From Saccharothrix tamanrassetensis (lineage in GTDB: Bacteria; Actinomycetota; Actinomycetes; Mycobacteriales; Pseudonocardiaceae), in NCBI RefSeq assembly GCF_014203665.1, contig NZ_JACHJN010000003.1, positions 186,001 to 250,000 of the forward strand: a DNA stretch of 64,000 nucleotides. Reading direction: 5' to 3'. The notes beneath the pieces are model-generated. The model was not told the origin of the DNA and did not search any database. It saw nothing but the letters and a program-made list of their open reading frames with translations. Positions 41,103-49,556 of the stretch are shown piece by piece. Position numbers and translations under genes: made by a program. The stretch's first letter is position 1. Every line of letters starts with the position of its first letter.

Positions 41103-44100
41103 ATGTTCCGCAAGGTTCTTGTCGCCAACCGCGGCGAGATCGCGATCCGGGCTTTTCGCGCTGCCTATGAGCTGGGCGCCGGCACGGTTGCCGTCTTCCC
41201 CCACGAGGACCGCAACTCACTGCACCGGCTCAAGGCCGACGAGTCCTACGAGATCGGCGAGCCCGGCCACCCCGTCCGGGCGTACCTCTCCGTGGACGCG
41301 ATCATCACGGCGGCCCGCAAGGCGGGCGCCGACGCGGTCTACCCCGGCTACGGCTTCCTGTCGGAGAACCCCGAGCTGGCCAAGGCCTGCGCCGAGGCCG
41401 GCATCACGTTCGTCGGACCGCCCGCGGACGTGCTGGAGCTGACCGGCAACAAGGCCCGCGCCATCGCGGCCGCCCGGGAGGCCGGCCTGCCGGTGCTCAA
41501 GTCCAGCGAGCCGTCCAGCGACATCGACGTCCTGCTCGAAGCGGCGCAGGACATCGACTTCCCGGTGTTCGTGAAGGCCGTCGCGGGTGGGGGCGGTCGC
41601 GGTATGCGCAAGGTGGACGACCCCGCCGGGCTCCGCGAAGCCCTGGAGGCCGCCTCCCGCGAGGCCGAGTCCGCGTTCGGCGACCCGACCGTGTTCCTCG
41701 AACAGGCCGTGGTGGAGCCCCGTCACATCGAGGTGCAGATCCTCGCCGACGGCGAGGGCAACGTCATGCACCTGTTCGAACGGGACTGCTCGGTGCAGCG
41801 CCGGCACCAGAAGGTCATCGAGATCGCGCCCGCCCCGAACCTCGACCCCGAGCTGCGGGAACGCATCTGCGACGACGCCGTCCGGTTCGCCCGGCACATC
41901 GACTACCGCAACGCCGGCACCGTCGAGTTCCTGCTGGACCCCGACGGCAACTACGTCTTCATCGAGATGAACCCCCGCATCCAGGTGGAGCACACGGTCA
42001 CCGAAGAGGTGACCGACGTCGACCTGGTGCAGTCGCAGATGCGCATCGCGTCCGGCGAGTCGCTGGAGGACCTGGGCCTGAGCCAGGACACCGTGCACCT
42101 GCGCGGCGCGGCGCTGCAGTGCCGCATCACCACCGAGGACCCGGCCAACGGCTTCCGCCCGGACACCGGCATGATCAGCGCCTACCGCTCGCCGGGCGGC
42201 TCGGGCATCCGGCTGGACGGCGGCACGACCGGCTCGGGCACCGCGATCGGCGCGCACTTCGACTCCATGCTGGTGAAGCTCACCTGCCGCGGTCGGACGT
42301 TCTCCGCCGCCGTGGCACGGGCCCGCCGCGCGGTCGCGGAGTTCCGCATCCGGGGCGTGTCCACGAACATCCCGTTCCTCCAGGCGGTCCTGGACGACAG
42401 GGACTTCTACGAGGGCCGCGTCACCACGTCGTTCATCGAGAAGCGCCCGCACCTGCTGACCGCACGGCACTCCGCCGACCGCGGCACGCGTCTGCTGACC
42501 TACCTGGCGGACGTGACGGTGAACCTGCCGAACGGCGCGCGCCCGTCGGCCGTGGACCCCAGGGACAAGCTGCCGGAGATCGACCTGGCGGCCGAGCCGC
42601 CCGCCGGCTCCAAGCAGAAGCTGACCGAGCTCGGCCCCGAGGGTTTCGCCCGCTGGTTGCGGGAGAGCAAGGCGCTCGCGGTCACCGACACCACCTTCCG
42701 CGACGCGCACCAGTCGCTGCTGGCGACCCGGGTGCGCACCAAGGACCTGCTCGCGGTGGCGCCGCACGTGGCGCGCATGACGCCGCAGCTGCTGTCGCTG
42801 GAGGCGTGGGGCGGCGCGACCTACGACGTGGCGCTGCGGTTCCTGGCCGAGGACCCGTGGGAGCGCCTTGCCGCGCTGCGGGAAGCCGTCCCGAACATCA
42901 CCCTCCAGATGCTCCTGCGGGGCCGCAACACGGTCGGCTACACCCCTTATCCCGAGGCCGTGACCAGCGCTTTCGTCGAAGAAGCGACCAAGACGGGCAT
43001 CGACATCTTCCGCATCTTCGACGCGTTGAACGACGTGGAGCAGATGCGCCCGGCGATCGAGGCGGTGCGCGAGACCGGCACGGCCGTCGCCGAGGTGGCG
43101 CTGTGCTACACCTCGGACCTGTCCAACCCGGACGAACGCCTCTACACGCTCGACTACTACCTCAAGCTGGCCGAGCAGATCGTCGGCGCGGGTGCGCACG
43201 TGCTGGCCGTGAAGGACATGGCGGGCCTGCTGCGCCCGCCCGCCGCGGCACGGCTCGTCACCGCGCTGCGCAAGGAGTTCGACCTCCCCGTGCACCTGCA
43301 CACGCACGACACGGCGGGCGGTCAGCTGGCGACCTACCTGGCGGCGATCCAGGCCGGGGTGGACGCGGTGGACGGCGCGGCGGCGTCCATGGCGGGCACC
43401 ACGTCGCAGCCGCCGCTGTCGGCGATCGTCGCGGCCACCGACTACACCGAGCACGAGACCGGGCTGGACCTCCAGGCGGTGTGCGACATCGAGCCGTACT
43501 GGGAGGCCGTGCGCGAGGTGTACGCGCCCTTCGAGTCCGGCATCCCGGCGCCGACGGGCCGGGTGTACCACCACGAGATCCCCGGCGGTCAGCTCTCGAA
43601 CCTGCGCACCCAGGCGGTGGCCCTGGGGTTGGGCCAGAAGTTCGAGGAGATCGAGGCCATGTACGCGGCGGCGGACCGGATGCTCGGGCGCCTGGTCAAG
43701 GTGACGCCGTCGTCCAAGGTCGTCGGCGACCTGGCGCTGCACCTGGTCGGGGCGGGCGTGTCGCCGAAGGAGTTCGAGGCGGAGCCGAACAAGTTCGACA
43801 TCCCGGCGTCGGTGATCGGGTTCCTGTCCGGTGAGCTGGGCGACCCGCCCGGTGGCTGGCCGGAGCCGTTCCGCAGCAAGGCGCTGCAGGGCCGGGCCGC
43901 GCCCAAGGGCGTGTCGGAGCTGACCGACGAGGACCGCGAGGGGCTGCGGAACGACCGCCGGCAGACGTTGAACCGGCTGCTGTTCCCCGCGCCGACCAAG
44001 GAGTTCCAGGCGCACCGGGACGCGTACGGCGACACCAGCGTCCTGCGCAGCAAGGACTTCTTCTACGGGCTGCGGCCGGGCGAGGAGTACTCGGTCGACC

Positions 44101-44480
44101 TGGAGCCCGGTGTGCGGCTGCTGATCGGGCTCGAAGCGATCGGCGAGGCCGACGAACGCGGAATGCGGACCGTGATGGCCACCCTGAACGGCCAGTTGCG
44201 GCCGATCCAGGTGCGGGACCGGTCGATCGCGGCCGAGGTGCCGGTGGCGGAGAAGGCCGATCGGACCAACGCCGGTCACGTGGCCGCGCCGTTCGCGGGC
44301 GTGGTGACGCCTTCGGTCGGCGAGGGCGACGAGGTCGACGCGGGTCAGACCGTGGCGACCATCGAGGCGATGAAGATGGAGGCGGCGATCACCGCGCCCA
44401 AGGCCGGTCGGGTCAAGCGGCTCGCGGTGCGCGGCGTGCAGCAGGTGGAGGGCGGCGACCTGCTGATCGTCCTGGAGTGA
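41103..44480 (+). CDS. pyc: Pyruvate carboxylase
   Basis: This 1125-residue biotin enzyme converts pyruvate, bicarbonate and ATP to oxaloacetate, replenishing the TCA cycle. It has a biotin carboxylase domain (residues 1-450; GGGGRGMRKV, FIEMNPRIQVEHTVTEEVT), a carboxyltransferase barrel (about 520-800; TFRDAHQSLLATRVRT, HLHTHDTAGG) and an allosteric linker. A biotinyl domain with EAMKMEA near residue 1091 closes the chain. GGGAGG lies before the ATG. In mycobacteria pca sits just before rsmD; here six genes are inserted between them. Confidence 0.97.
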   Translation: MFRKVLVANRGEIAIRAFRAAYELGAGTVAVFPHEDRNSLHRLKADESYEIGEPGHPVRAYLSVDAIITAARKAGADAVYPGYGFLSENPELAKACAEAGITFVGPPADVLELTGNKARAIAAAREAGLPVLKSSEPSSDIDVLLEAAQDIDFPVFVKAVAGGGGRGMRKVDDPAGLREALEAASREAESAFGDPTVFLEQAVVEPRHIEVQILADGEGNVMHLFERDCSVQRRHQKVIEIAPAPNLDPELRERICDDAVRFARHIDYRNAGTVEFLLDPDGNYVFIEMNPRIQVEHTVTEEVTDVDLVQSQMRIASGESLEDLGLSQDTVHLRGAALQCRITTEDPANGFRPDTGMISAYRSPGGSGIRLDGGTTGSGTAIGAHFDSMLVKLTCRGRTFSAAVARARRAVAEFRIRGVSTNIPFLQAVLDDRDFYEGRVTTSFIEKRPHLLTARHSADRGTRLLTYLADVTVNLPNGARPSAVDPRDKLPEIDLAAEPPAGSKQKLTELGPEGFARWLRESKALAVTDTTFRDAHQSLLATRVRTKDLLAVAPHVARMTPQLLSLEAWGGATYDVALRFLAEDPWERLAALREAVPNITLQMLLRGRNTVGYTPYPEAVTSAFVEEATKTGIDIFRIFDALNDVEQMRPAIEAVRETGTAVAEVALCYTSDLSNPDERLYTLDYYLKLAEQIVGAGAHVLAVKDMAGLLRPPAAARLVTALRKEFDLPVHLHTHDTAGGQLATYLAAIQAGVDAVDGAAASMAGTTSQPPLSAIVAATDYTEHETGLDLQAVCDIEPYWEAVREVYAPFESGIPAPTGRVYHHEIPGGQLSNLRTQAVALGLGQKFEEIEAMYAAADRMLGRLVKVTPSSKVVGDLALHLVGAGVSPKEFEAEPNKFDIPASVIGFLSGELGDPPGGWPEPFRSKALQGRAAPKGVSELTDEDREGLRNDRRQTLNRLLFPAPTKEFQAHRDAYGDTSVLRSKDFFYGLRPGEEYSVDLEPGVRLLIGLEAIGEADERGMRTVMATLNGQLRPIQVRDRSIAAEVPVAEKADRTNAGHVAAPFAGVVTPSVGEGDEVDAGQTVATIEAMKMEAAITAPKAGRVKRLAVRGVQQVEGGDLLIVLE

Positions 44481-44553
44481 CGCCGGACGGCGTGACGCCG
44501 GACCGCGGTCGGGCCGGGCACCCTGGCGGGTGTCCGGACCCGGACCGGGTGGA

Positions 44554-44586
44554 ACGGGGTTCGTCGGCTCGTCCGGCGGACCCCGT
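44554..44586. terminator. Bidirectional hairpin between pyc and the DUF397 gene
   Basis: A 14-bp stem (44554-44567 with 44573-44586, two wobble pairs) with a 5-nt loop lies between the convergent genes, 6 bp beyond the DUF397 stop. Confidence 0.6.
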
Positions 44587-44591
44587 CCCGG

Positions 44592-44783
44592 TCACGCGAG
44601 GTCGAAGACGCCCAGCTTCGCGCCCTGCGTGAAGAACTCCCACTCGCTGAAGGTGAACCGCTGCGGAGCCTCTTCGGGGCGGTTGGAGTTGCGGACCAGC
44701 ACCTCGTCGGCCGTCCGCATGACTTCCACGCAGTTGTCGCCGTTCGCGCTGTACTTGGTCCACTGGTGCAGCTTCAAGGTCAT
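44592..44783 (-). CDS. DUF397 domain protein
   Basis: This 63-residue protein has the DUF397 pattern WTKYSANGDNCVEVMRTADEVLVRNSN followed by FTFSEWEFFTQGAKLGVFD. These small proteins are nearly always paired with an XRE/DUF5753 regulator in Streptomyces and relatives, where the pair behaves as a regulatory or antitoxin-like module. Its ATG overlaps the XRE stop by 4 bp (ATGA), so the two are translated together. Confidence 0.9.
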   Translation of the reverse strand: MTLKLHQWTKYSANGDNCVEVMRTADEVLVRNSNRPEEAPQRFTFSEWEFFTQGAKLGVFDLA

Positions 44784-45628
44784 CTGGTGTCCTTCTTGAT
44801 CTGCATCAGGAGTTCGCGGCTTTCTTCGACTCCCAACGCCTTCGCACGGGTGTGGTCGAACCAGCGACTCGTCTTCTCCACCTGGTCGGGCCGGTCGACG
44901 AAGTGGGCACCGAACGGCGTGTCGACGCTGACCAGCGACGGCAGTTTGTCGGGCAGCCGGAACAAGGTCAGCGTAGTCCCGGTCAGCATGTGCGCCCCTG
45001 CTCCTTGCGGCATCACTTGGACGTCGACATGGGCCAACTCGGTCATCTCCAGGAGGTGGTCGACCTGGTCGAGCATCACGCCGGGACCGCCGATGTTCGC
45101 GCGCAACGCGGGTTCGGCGAGCACCGCCCACATCCGCAGCGGCGGTTCCCGGTCGGTGAGCAGCGCCCTCCGGCCGGCGCGCAGCTCCAGGTTCTTCTCC
45201 AGCGCCTCGCCGGTGACGCCGCCACCGACCATGATCGCGCGGGCGTAGTGCTCGGTCTGGAGCGCGGCCGGGACCAGTTCGAACGATGAGTAGAGCGCTT
45301 CGGTGGCACTCGCCTCCACGTCCAGGATGCGGCGCAGCCACGGCGCGATCATGCCGCCGATCTTGCTCCGGGGACGCCTGCGGTGGGCCTCCGAGTTGAG
45401 GCTGAGCAGGTCCTCCCGGGTCTCGTCGTCGGCCCCGTACAGGTCGAGCAGCTTCTCCAGCTCCGCCTGCTTGATGCCGCTGACGGCGGTCTCGATGTTG
45501 CCGATCTTGGTGGGCGTGCAGTTCAGCGCCGCCACCGAGCGCTCGCGCGGGATGCCGGCGTCTTCGCGCAGCCGGCGCAGCGTGGTGGCGACCTGGATGC
45601 GGGCGGCGCTGCGGTGGGGGTTGGTCAT
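44780..45628 (-). CDS. XRE-family regulator with DUF5753 domain
   Basis: This 282-residue protein has an N-terminal HTH (TTLRRLREDAGIPRERSVAAL, KIGNIETAVSGIKQAELEKLL). A DUF5753-like C-terminal domain covers residues about 85-275 (FELVPAALQTEHYARAIM, ERRALL-like region, MLDQVDHLLEMTELAHVDVQVMP). It is translationally coupled to the DUF397 gene and divergent from an 86-residue orphan gene. Perfect short palindromes lie in the shared promoter region. Function is regulatory by family; the signal is unknown. Confidence 0.9.
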   Translation of the reverse strand: MTNPHRSAARIQVATTLRRLREDAGIPRERSVAALNCTPTKIGNIETAVSGIKQAELEKLLDLYGADDETREDLLSLNSEAHRRRPRSKIGGMIAPWLRRILDVEASATEALYSSFELVPAALQTEHYARAIMVGGGVTGEALEKNLELRAGRRALLTDREPPLRMWAVLAEPALRANIGGPGVMLDQVDHLLEMTELAHVDVQVMPQGAGAHMLTGTTLTLFRLPDKLPSLVSVDTPFGAHFVDRPDQVEKTSRWFDHTRAKALGVEESRELLMQIKKDTR

Positions 45629-45671
45629 TGCTGCCTCCTCAAGGATTCACCCGTTCGTACGTGGGCCCTAT

Positions 45672-45721
45672 TTGGGTACCCAATATAGCCTCCGTCTATC
45701 CGGAAAGTATACGACCTCGTA
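45672..45721. promoter_or_regulatory. Palindromic operator candidates at the XRE locus
   Basis: TTGGGTACCCAA (45672-45683) is a perfect 12-bp palindrome and TACGA-CC-TCGTA (45710-45721) a second 12-bp one. Both lie in an unusually AT-rich stretch between the XRE gene and the divergent 86-residue gene. They are natural targets for the XRE protein; which is used is unknown. Confidence 0.55.
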
Positions 45722-45737
45722 CAAGGAGTGATGACCG

Positions 45738-45998
45738 GTGGGGCACGCCTTCCAGCAGCTCAGCGTGATCGAGAACAACGGTCGCCAGGCGGCTTACCAA
45801 CTCGTCGAGCGGTGCGACGAGGTCACCGGCGACCTCGAAGCGTGGGCGAAGGACCGGTTGACGGCCGGTCGGTTCCAGCAGGGCCTCTACGTGGCCGAGC
45901 GGGGCCGCACCCGCGACGACGGCCGGGACGACGAGCTGGACGTCGACGTCTGGCTGGCGTGGGACGGCTTCGGGACGTCGCAGGTCGTCTTCTCCTGA
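45738..45998 (+). CDS. Orphan 86-residue acidic protein divergent from XRE-DUF397
   Basis: I do not recognise this protein. It is soluble with two regions: a helical N-terminal half (QQLSVIENNGRQAAYQLVERCDEVTGDLEAWAKDRL) and a strand-rich acidic end (DVDVWLAWDGFGTSQVVFS). It has no signal or membrane segment. The GTG has AAGGAG nine bases upstream. Its divergent position and the shared palindromes suggest control by the XRE protein. Confidence 0.65.
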   Translation: MGHAFQQLSVIENNGRQAAYQLVERCDEVTGDLEAWAKDRLTAGRFQQGLYVAERGRTRDDGRDDELDVDVWLAWDGFGTSQVVFS

Positions 45999-46068
45999 GA
46001 ACTTCACTCGACCGGTTGATCTCCTCACACCTGGGAACCCATCGGTCGGGACGGCCGTTGGAGGAGCC

Positions 46069-47154
46069 ATGAAGAAGGTCACCGCAGCGCTGCTCGGCCT
46101 GGCGGCGGGTGCGGTCGCGTGGGCGTTGCGCGACATCCCCGCCGCGCTGGGCGGCACCCCCGGCGGCGAGCGCGTCCGGCGTTCGCCGCAGTTCCGCGAC
46201 GGGCGGTTCCACAACGCCTCGCGGACCCGCACCATGCCCCCGGGCGGTACCGGGGACACGGCGCGGGAGCTGTTCTTCGGTGGCCAGCAGCGGCACCCGG
46301 CGGGCGAGGTGCCGCTGGTCCCCGCCGCGCCGGGCGCTTCGGCGTCGGGGCTGCACATCACCTGGTACGGCCACGCCTCCACGTTGGTGGAGATCGACGG
46401 CGCGCGGGTGCTGATCGACCCGGTGTGGAGCGACCGGTGCTCGCCGTCCCGCCTGGTGGGGCCCAAGCGCCTGCACGCGGTGCCGCACGAGCTCAGCGAG
46501 GTCGGCCAGGTGGACGCGGTGGTCATCTCCCACGACCACTACGACCACCTGGACCTGCCGACTGTGCGGGCGCTGACGCGGTCCGGCGACGCGGTGTTCG
46601 TGGTGCCGTTGGGCATCGGCGCGCACCTGCGGCGGTGGAAGGTGCCCGAGGACCGGATCGTGGAGCTGGACTGGGACGAGTCGCACGAGGTGGCCGGCGT
46701 GCGGCTGGTCGCGTCGCCGGCGCAGCACTTCTCCGGGCGCGGGTTCCAGCGGGACAACACGCTGTGGGCGTCCTGGGCGATCGTCGGGCCGGAGCACCGC
46801 GTCTACTACAGCGGCGACACCGGGTACTTCGACGGCTACCAGCGCATCGGCGAGGAGTACGGGCCGTTCGACGCGGCGCTGATCCAGGTCGGGGCGTACG
46901 GGCCGGGGTGGCCGGACATCCACATGACTCCGGAGGAGGGCGTGGCCGCGCACCGCGAGGTGCGGGGCGGGCTGCTGATCCCGGTGCACTGGGCCACGTT
47001 CAACCTGGCGTTCCACGACTGGGCCGAACCCGTCGACCGGGTCTGGCGCGAGGCCAAGGCGTGGGAAATCCCGCTCGCCATCCCACGTCCGGGTGAAAGG
47101 ATCGACGTGAACGATCCCCCGGCGGTCGACGGATGGTGGCAGGCACTCGTATGA
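46069..47154 (+). CDS. MBL-fold hydrolase, NAPE-PLD/UlaG-like
   Basis: This 361-residue protein has a hydrophobic N-terminus (KKVTAALLGLAAGAVAWAL) that may be a signal anchor. A metallo-beta-lactamase fold follows with the metal motif SHDHYDHLD and further ligands in PAQHFSGRG, YYSGDTGYFDGY and PVHWATF. The WYGHASTLVEIDGARVLIDPVWSDR opening is that of NAPE-hydrolysing phospholipase D-like proteins, which cleave phospholipids or related esters. It overlaps the SDR gene by 4 bp. Confidence 0.85.
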   Translation: MKKVTAALLGLAAGAVAWALRDIPAALGGTPGGERVRRSPQFRDGRFHNASRTRTMPPGGTGDTARELFFGGQQRHPAGEVPLVPAAPGASASGLHITWYGHASTLVEIDGARVLIDPVWSDRCSPSRLVGPKRLHAVPHELSEVGQVDAVVISHDHYDHLDLPTVRALTRSGDAVFVVPLGIGAHLRRWKVPEDRIVELDWDESHEVAGVRLVASPAQHFSGRGFQRDNTLWASWAIVGPEHRVYYSGDTGYFDGYQRIGEEYGPFDAALIQVGAYGPGWPDIHMTPEEGVAAHREVRGGLLIPVHWATFNLAFHDWAEPVDRVWREAKAWEIPLAIPRPGERIDVNDPPAVDGWWQALV

Positions 47155-47843
47155 GGACGGCAGTGGTGACGGGCGGCGGCACGGGCATCGGCCGGGCCAT
47201 CGCCGAGGAGCTGGTGAAGCGCGGCCTCGACGTGGTGATCACCGGTCGGCGGGCCGACGTGCTGGAGACCACCGCGCAGGAGGTGGGCGCGCGGGCGGTG
47301 GCCTTCGACGCGGCGTCGCCGGAGGCGGTGGAGGCGGCGCTGCCCGACCTGCCGTCCACAGTGGACGTCCTGGTCAACAACGCCGGTGGTGCCGTGGGCG
47401 ACGCCGACCTGCGCGCGCGGTGGCTGGCGGACTACGAGGCGAACGTGATCACCGCCGTGCTGGTCACCACGGCCCTGGAACCGCGCCTGGCCGACCAGGC
47501 GAGGATCGTGACGATCGGCTCGATCGCCGGCCGGCGCGGCGGCGGCAGCTACGGCGCGGCCAAGGCGGCGGTGGAGGCGTGGACCGCCGAACTGGCCTTC
47601 GACCTCGGCGGCCGGGGCATCACCGCGAACGTCGTCTCGCCCGGCTACGTCGAGGACACCGAGTTCTTCGGCGACCGGATGACCGACCAGCGCCGGCAGA
47701 AGCTGATCAGCCAGACCGCGAACGGCCGTCCGGGCACCCCGGCGGACGTGGCCGCCGCGGTGGCCTTCCTCACCTCGCCGGAAGCCGGTCACATCACCGG
47801 CCAGGTGATCGCCGTCAACGGCGGCGCGGCCCTGGGCCGATAA
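47151..47843 (+). CDS. Short-chain dehydrogenase/reductase
   Basis: This 230-residue classical SDR has the cofactor motif VVTGGGTGIGRAIAEELVKRG, NNAGG, and the catalytic Ser-Tyr-Lys set as TIGSIAG and SYGAAKAAVEAW. The C-terminus TGQVIAVNGG is typical. The substrate is unknown. The ATG overlaps the upstream stop (ATGA), so it is coupled to the MBL-fold gene. Confidence 0.9.
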   Translation: MRTAVVTGGGTGIGRAIAEELVKRGLDVVITGRRADVLETTAQEVGARAVAFDAASPEAVEAALPDLPSTVDVLVNNAGGAVGDADLRARWLADYEANVITAVLVTTALEPRLADQARIVTIGSIAGRRGGGSYGAAKAAVEAWTAELAFDLGGRGITANVVSPGYVEDTEFFGDRMTDQRRQKLISQTANGRPGTPADVAAAVAFLTSPEAGHITGQVIAVNGGAALGR

Positions 47844-47850
47844 TCCGCCC

Positions 47851-48417
47851 ATGACGAGGATCGTGGCGGGCACTGCCGGTGGCCGTCGTCTGCAAGTGCC
47901 GCCGCGGGGCACCCGTCCCACCTCCGACCGGGTGCGGGAAGCCCTGTTCAGCTCGCTCGAAGCCCTGGTCGACCTCGACGGGGCGCGGGTGCTCGACCTC
48001 TACGCGGGTTCCGGCGCGCTCGGGTTCGAAGCGCTCTCCCGGGGCGCGGTCGACGCGACGTTCGTGGAGTCGGACAAGCGGGCTGCCGAAGTCCTCAAGG
48101 CCAACGCCAGGACGCTCGGGCTGCCCGGCGCGTCCGTCGTCAACCGCGCCGCCGAGGCCGCCGTCGCCACGCCGGCCGAGCAGCCCCGCGACGTGGTCTT
48201 CGCCGATCCGCCGTACGCGGTCACCGACGAGGAACTGCACCGGGTGCTGCGGTCCCTGGTGGTCAACGGCTGGACCGCGGACGGCACCGTGATCATCGTC
48301 GAGCGCGCCGCGCGCAGTGCCGAGCCGAGCTGGCCCCGCCCGCTGGAATCCTTGCGCAGCAAGCGATACGGCGATACGGCCCTGTACTGGGCCGAGCACG
48401 TCGCTTCCGACGGGTGA
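47851..48417 (+). CDS. rsmD: 16S rRNA (guanine(966)-N2)-methyltransferase
   Basis: This 188-residue SAM-dependent enzyme methylates G966 of 16S rRNA. RIVAGTAGGRRLQVPPRGTRPTSDRVREALF opens it, VLDLYAGSGALGFEALSRGA is the SAM site and FADPPY at residues 117-122 is the catalytic motif. A GATAAT -10 box, overlapping the end of the SDR gene, ends 6 nt before the ATG. rsmD-coaD is a conserved pair. Confidence 0.94.
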   Translation: MTRIVAGTAGGRRLQVPPRGTRPTSDRVREALFSSLEALVDLDGARVLDLYAGSGALGFEALSRGAVDATFVESDKRAAEVLKANARTLGLPGASVVNRAAEAAVATPAEQPRDVVFADPPYAVTDEELHRVLRSLVVNGWTADGTVIIVERAARSAEPSWPRPLESLRSKRYGDTALYWAEHVASDG

Positions 48418-48471
48418 TGCCGACCACGCGTCAGAGTGGACGCGTCCGATCGGGTGCTACCGTCCGAAACC

Positions 48472-48954
48472 ATGACGCGTGCCGTGTGCCCCGGCTCCTA
48501 CGACCCGGCCACCAACGGACACCTGGACATCATCGGCAGAGCGGCGAAGCTCTTCGACGAGGTCGTCGTCGCCGTGCTCATCAACAAGAACAAGAAGACC
48601 TTGTTCTCGGTCGAAGAGCGCACCGAGATGCTCCGCGAGGTGACCGCGCAGTGGCCGAACGTGCGGGTCGACTCCTGGCACGGGCTGCTGGTCGACTACT
48701 GCCGCGAGAACGACATCCAGGCCATCGTGAAGGGCCTGCGCGCGGTCAGCGACTACGACTACGAGTTGCAGATGGCGCAGATGAACCACCAGCTGACCGG
48801 GGTCGAGACGCTGTTCATGCCGACCAACCCGATCTACAGCTTCCTGGCCAGCTCGCTGGTCAAGGACGTGGCCACCTACGGCGGCGACGTCTCCAGCCTG
48901 CTGCCGCCGTCGATCATGGCGCGCCTCGCGCAGCGCCTGGCAGAACGCCGCTGA
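48472..48954 (+). CDS. coaD: Phosphopantetheine adenylyltransferase
   Basis: This 160-residue enzyme adenylates 4'-phosphopantetheine in coenzyme A synthesis. The nucleotidyltransferase motif TNGH is at residues 14-17 within PGSYDPATNGHLDII. KGLRAVSDYDYELQMAQMN and FLASSLVKDVATYGGDVSSLLP follow. A TACCGT box ends 8 nt before the ATG at 48472; an upstream in-frame GTG at 48436 would make an atypical extension. Confidence 0.96.
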   Translation: MTRAVCPGSYDPATNGHLDIIGRAAKLFDEVVVAVLINKNKKTLFSVEERTEMLREVTAQWPNVRVDSWHGLLVDYCRENDIQAIVKGLRAVSDYDYELQMAQMNHQLTGVETLFMPTNPIYSFLASSLVKDVATYGGDVSSLLPPSIMARLAQRLAERR

Positions 48955-49019
48955 GCGGTCACGGCCGGTTAACCCCGCGGTGGCCGGCAAATCACTGGAA
49001 GTGATTACCGTTCGCTCGC

Positions 49020-49460
49020 ATGAGCGAGATCACATCACGCGGCGCCAAGGCGCTGCTCGCCCTGCTGCTGGTTCTCGTCGGCTCCTTCGGGCTCGCCGGC
49101 CCGGCGACGGCCCACGGCCCGGCCCCGGCTGACGCCACCGCGCTCCAAGCGCCCTGCGGCGACACCGCTGCCTTCCGCAAGGTCGCCCTGTCCGGCCTGC
49201 CCGCCCAGGCCACCGACACCGTTCGGCTCATCCAGCGCGGCGGGCCTTACCCGTATCCGCAGGACAACCAGACTTTCCAGAACCGCGAGCGCATCCTGCC
49301 CGCGTGCGCCACCGGCTACTACAAGGAGTACACGGTGAAGACGCCCGGCAGCTCCACGCGGGGCGCGCGGCGAATCGTGACCGGCAACGCCACGCCGAAG
49401 CTGTACTTCTACACCGCCGACCACTACGCGAGCTTCGTCCTGGTGGACGTCACCCGATGA
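49020..49460 (+). CDS. Secreted guanyl-specific ribonuclease (RNase Sa family)
   Basis: This 146-residue exported protein has a signal peptide with cleavage near GPATA (about residue 31), then a mature microbial RNase domain. The active site is intact: the Glu of YYKEYTVKTPG, the Arg of RGARRIVTG and the His of TADHYASFVLVDVT match RNase Sa. ALSGLP and the Cys pair are also present. It cleaves RNA after G outside the cell. No barstar-like inhibitor gene is adjacent. A TACCGT box ends about 8 nt upstream, and a strong hairpin follows the stop. Confidence 0.9.
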   Translation: MSEITSRGAKALLALLLVLVGSFGLAGPATAHGPAPADATALQAPCGDTAAFRKVALSGLPAQATDTVRLIQRGGPYPYPQDNQTFQNRERILPACATGYYKEYTVKTPGSSTRGARRIVTGNATPKLYFYTADHYASFVLVDVTR

Positions 49461-49476
49461 GGTAGCGCGGGACACG

Positions 49477-49513
49477 CCCTGCCGATCTCCCCGCCGCGGG
49501 GAGACCGGCAGGG
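49477..49513 (+). terminator. Terminator after the RNase gene
   Basis: A 17-bp stem with one mismatch (49477-49493 with 49497-49513) and a CCG loop starts 17 nt after the stop. There is no U-tract. Confidence 0.75.
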
Positions 49514-49556
49514 CACACTGGGACGGGTACCGCTGTGTGGGCGTGGGGGGTGTGCC

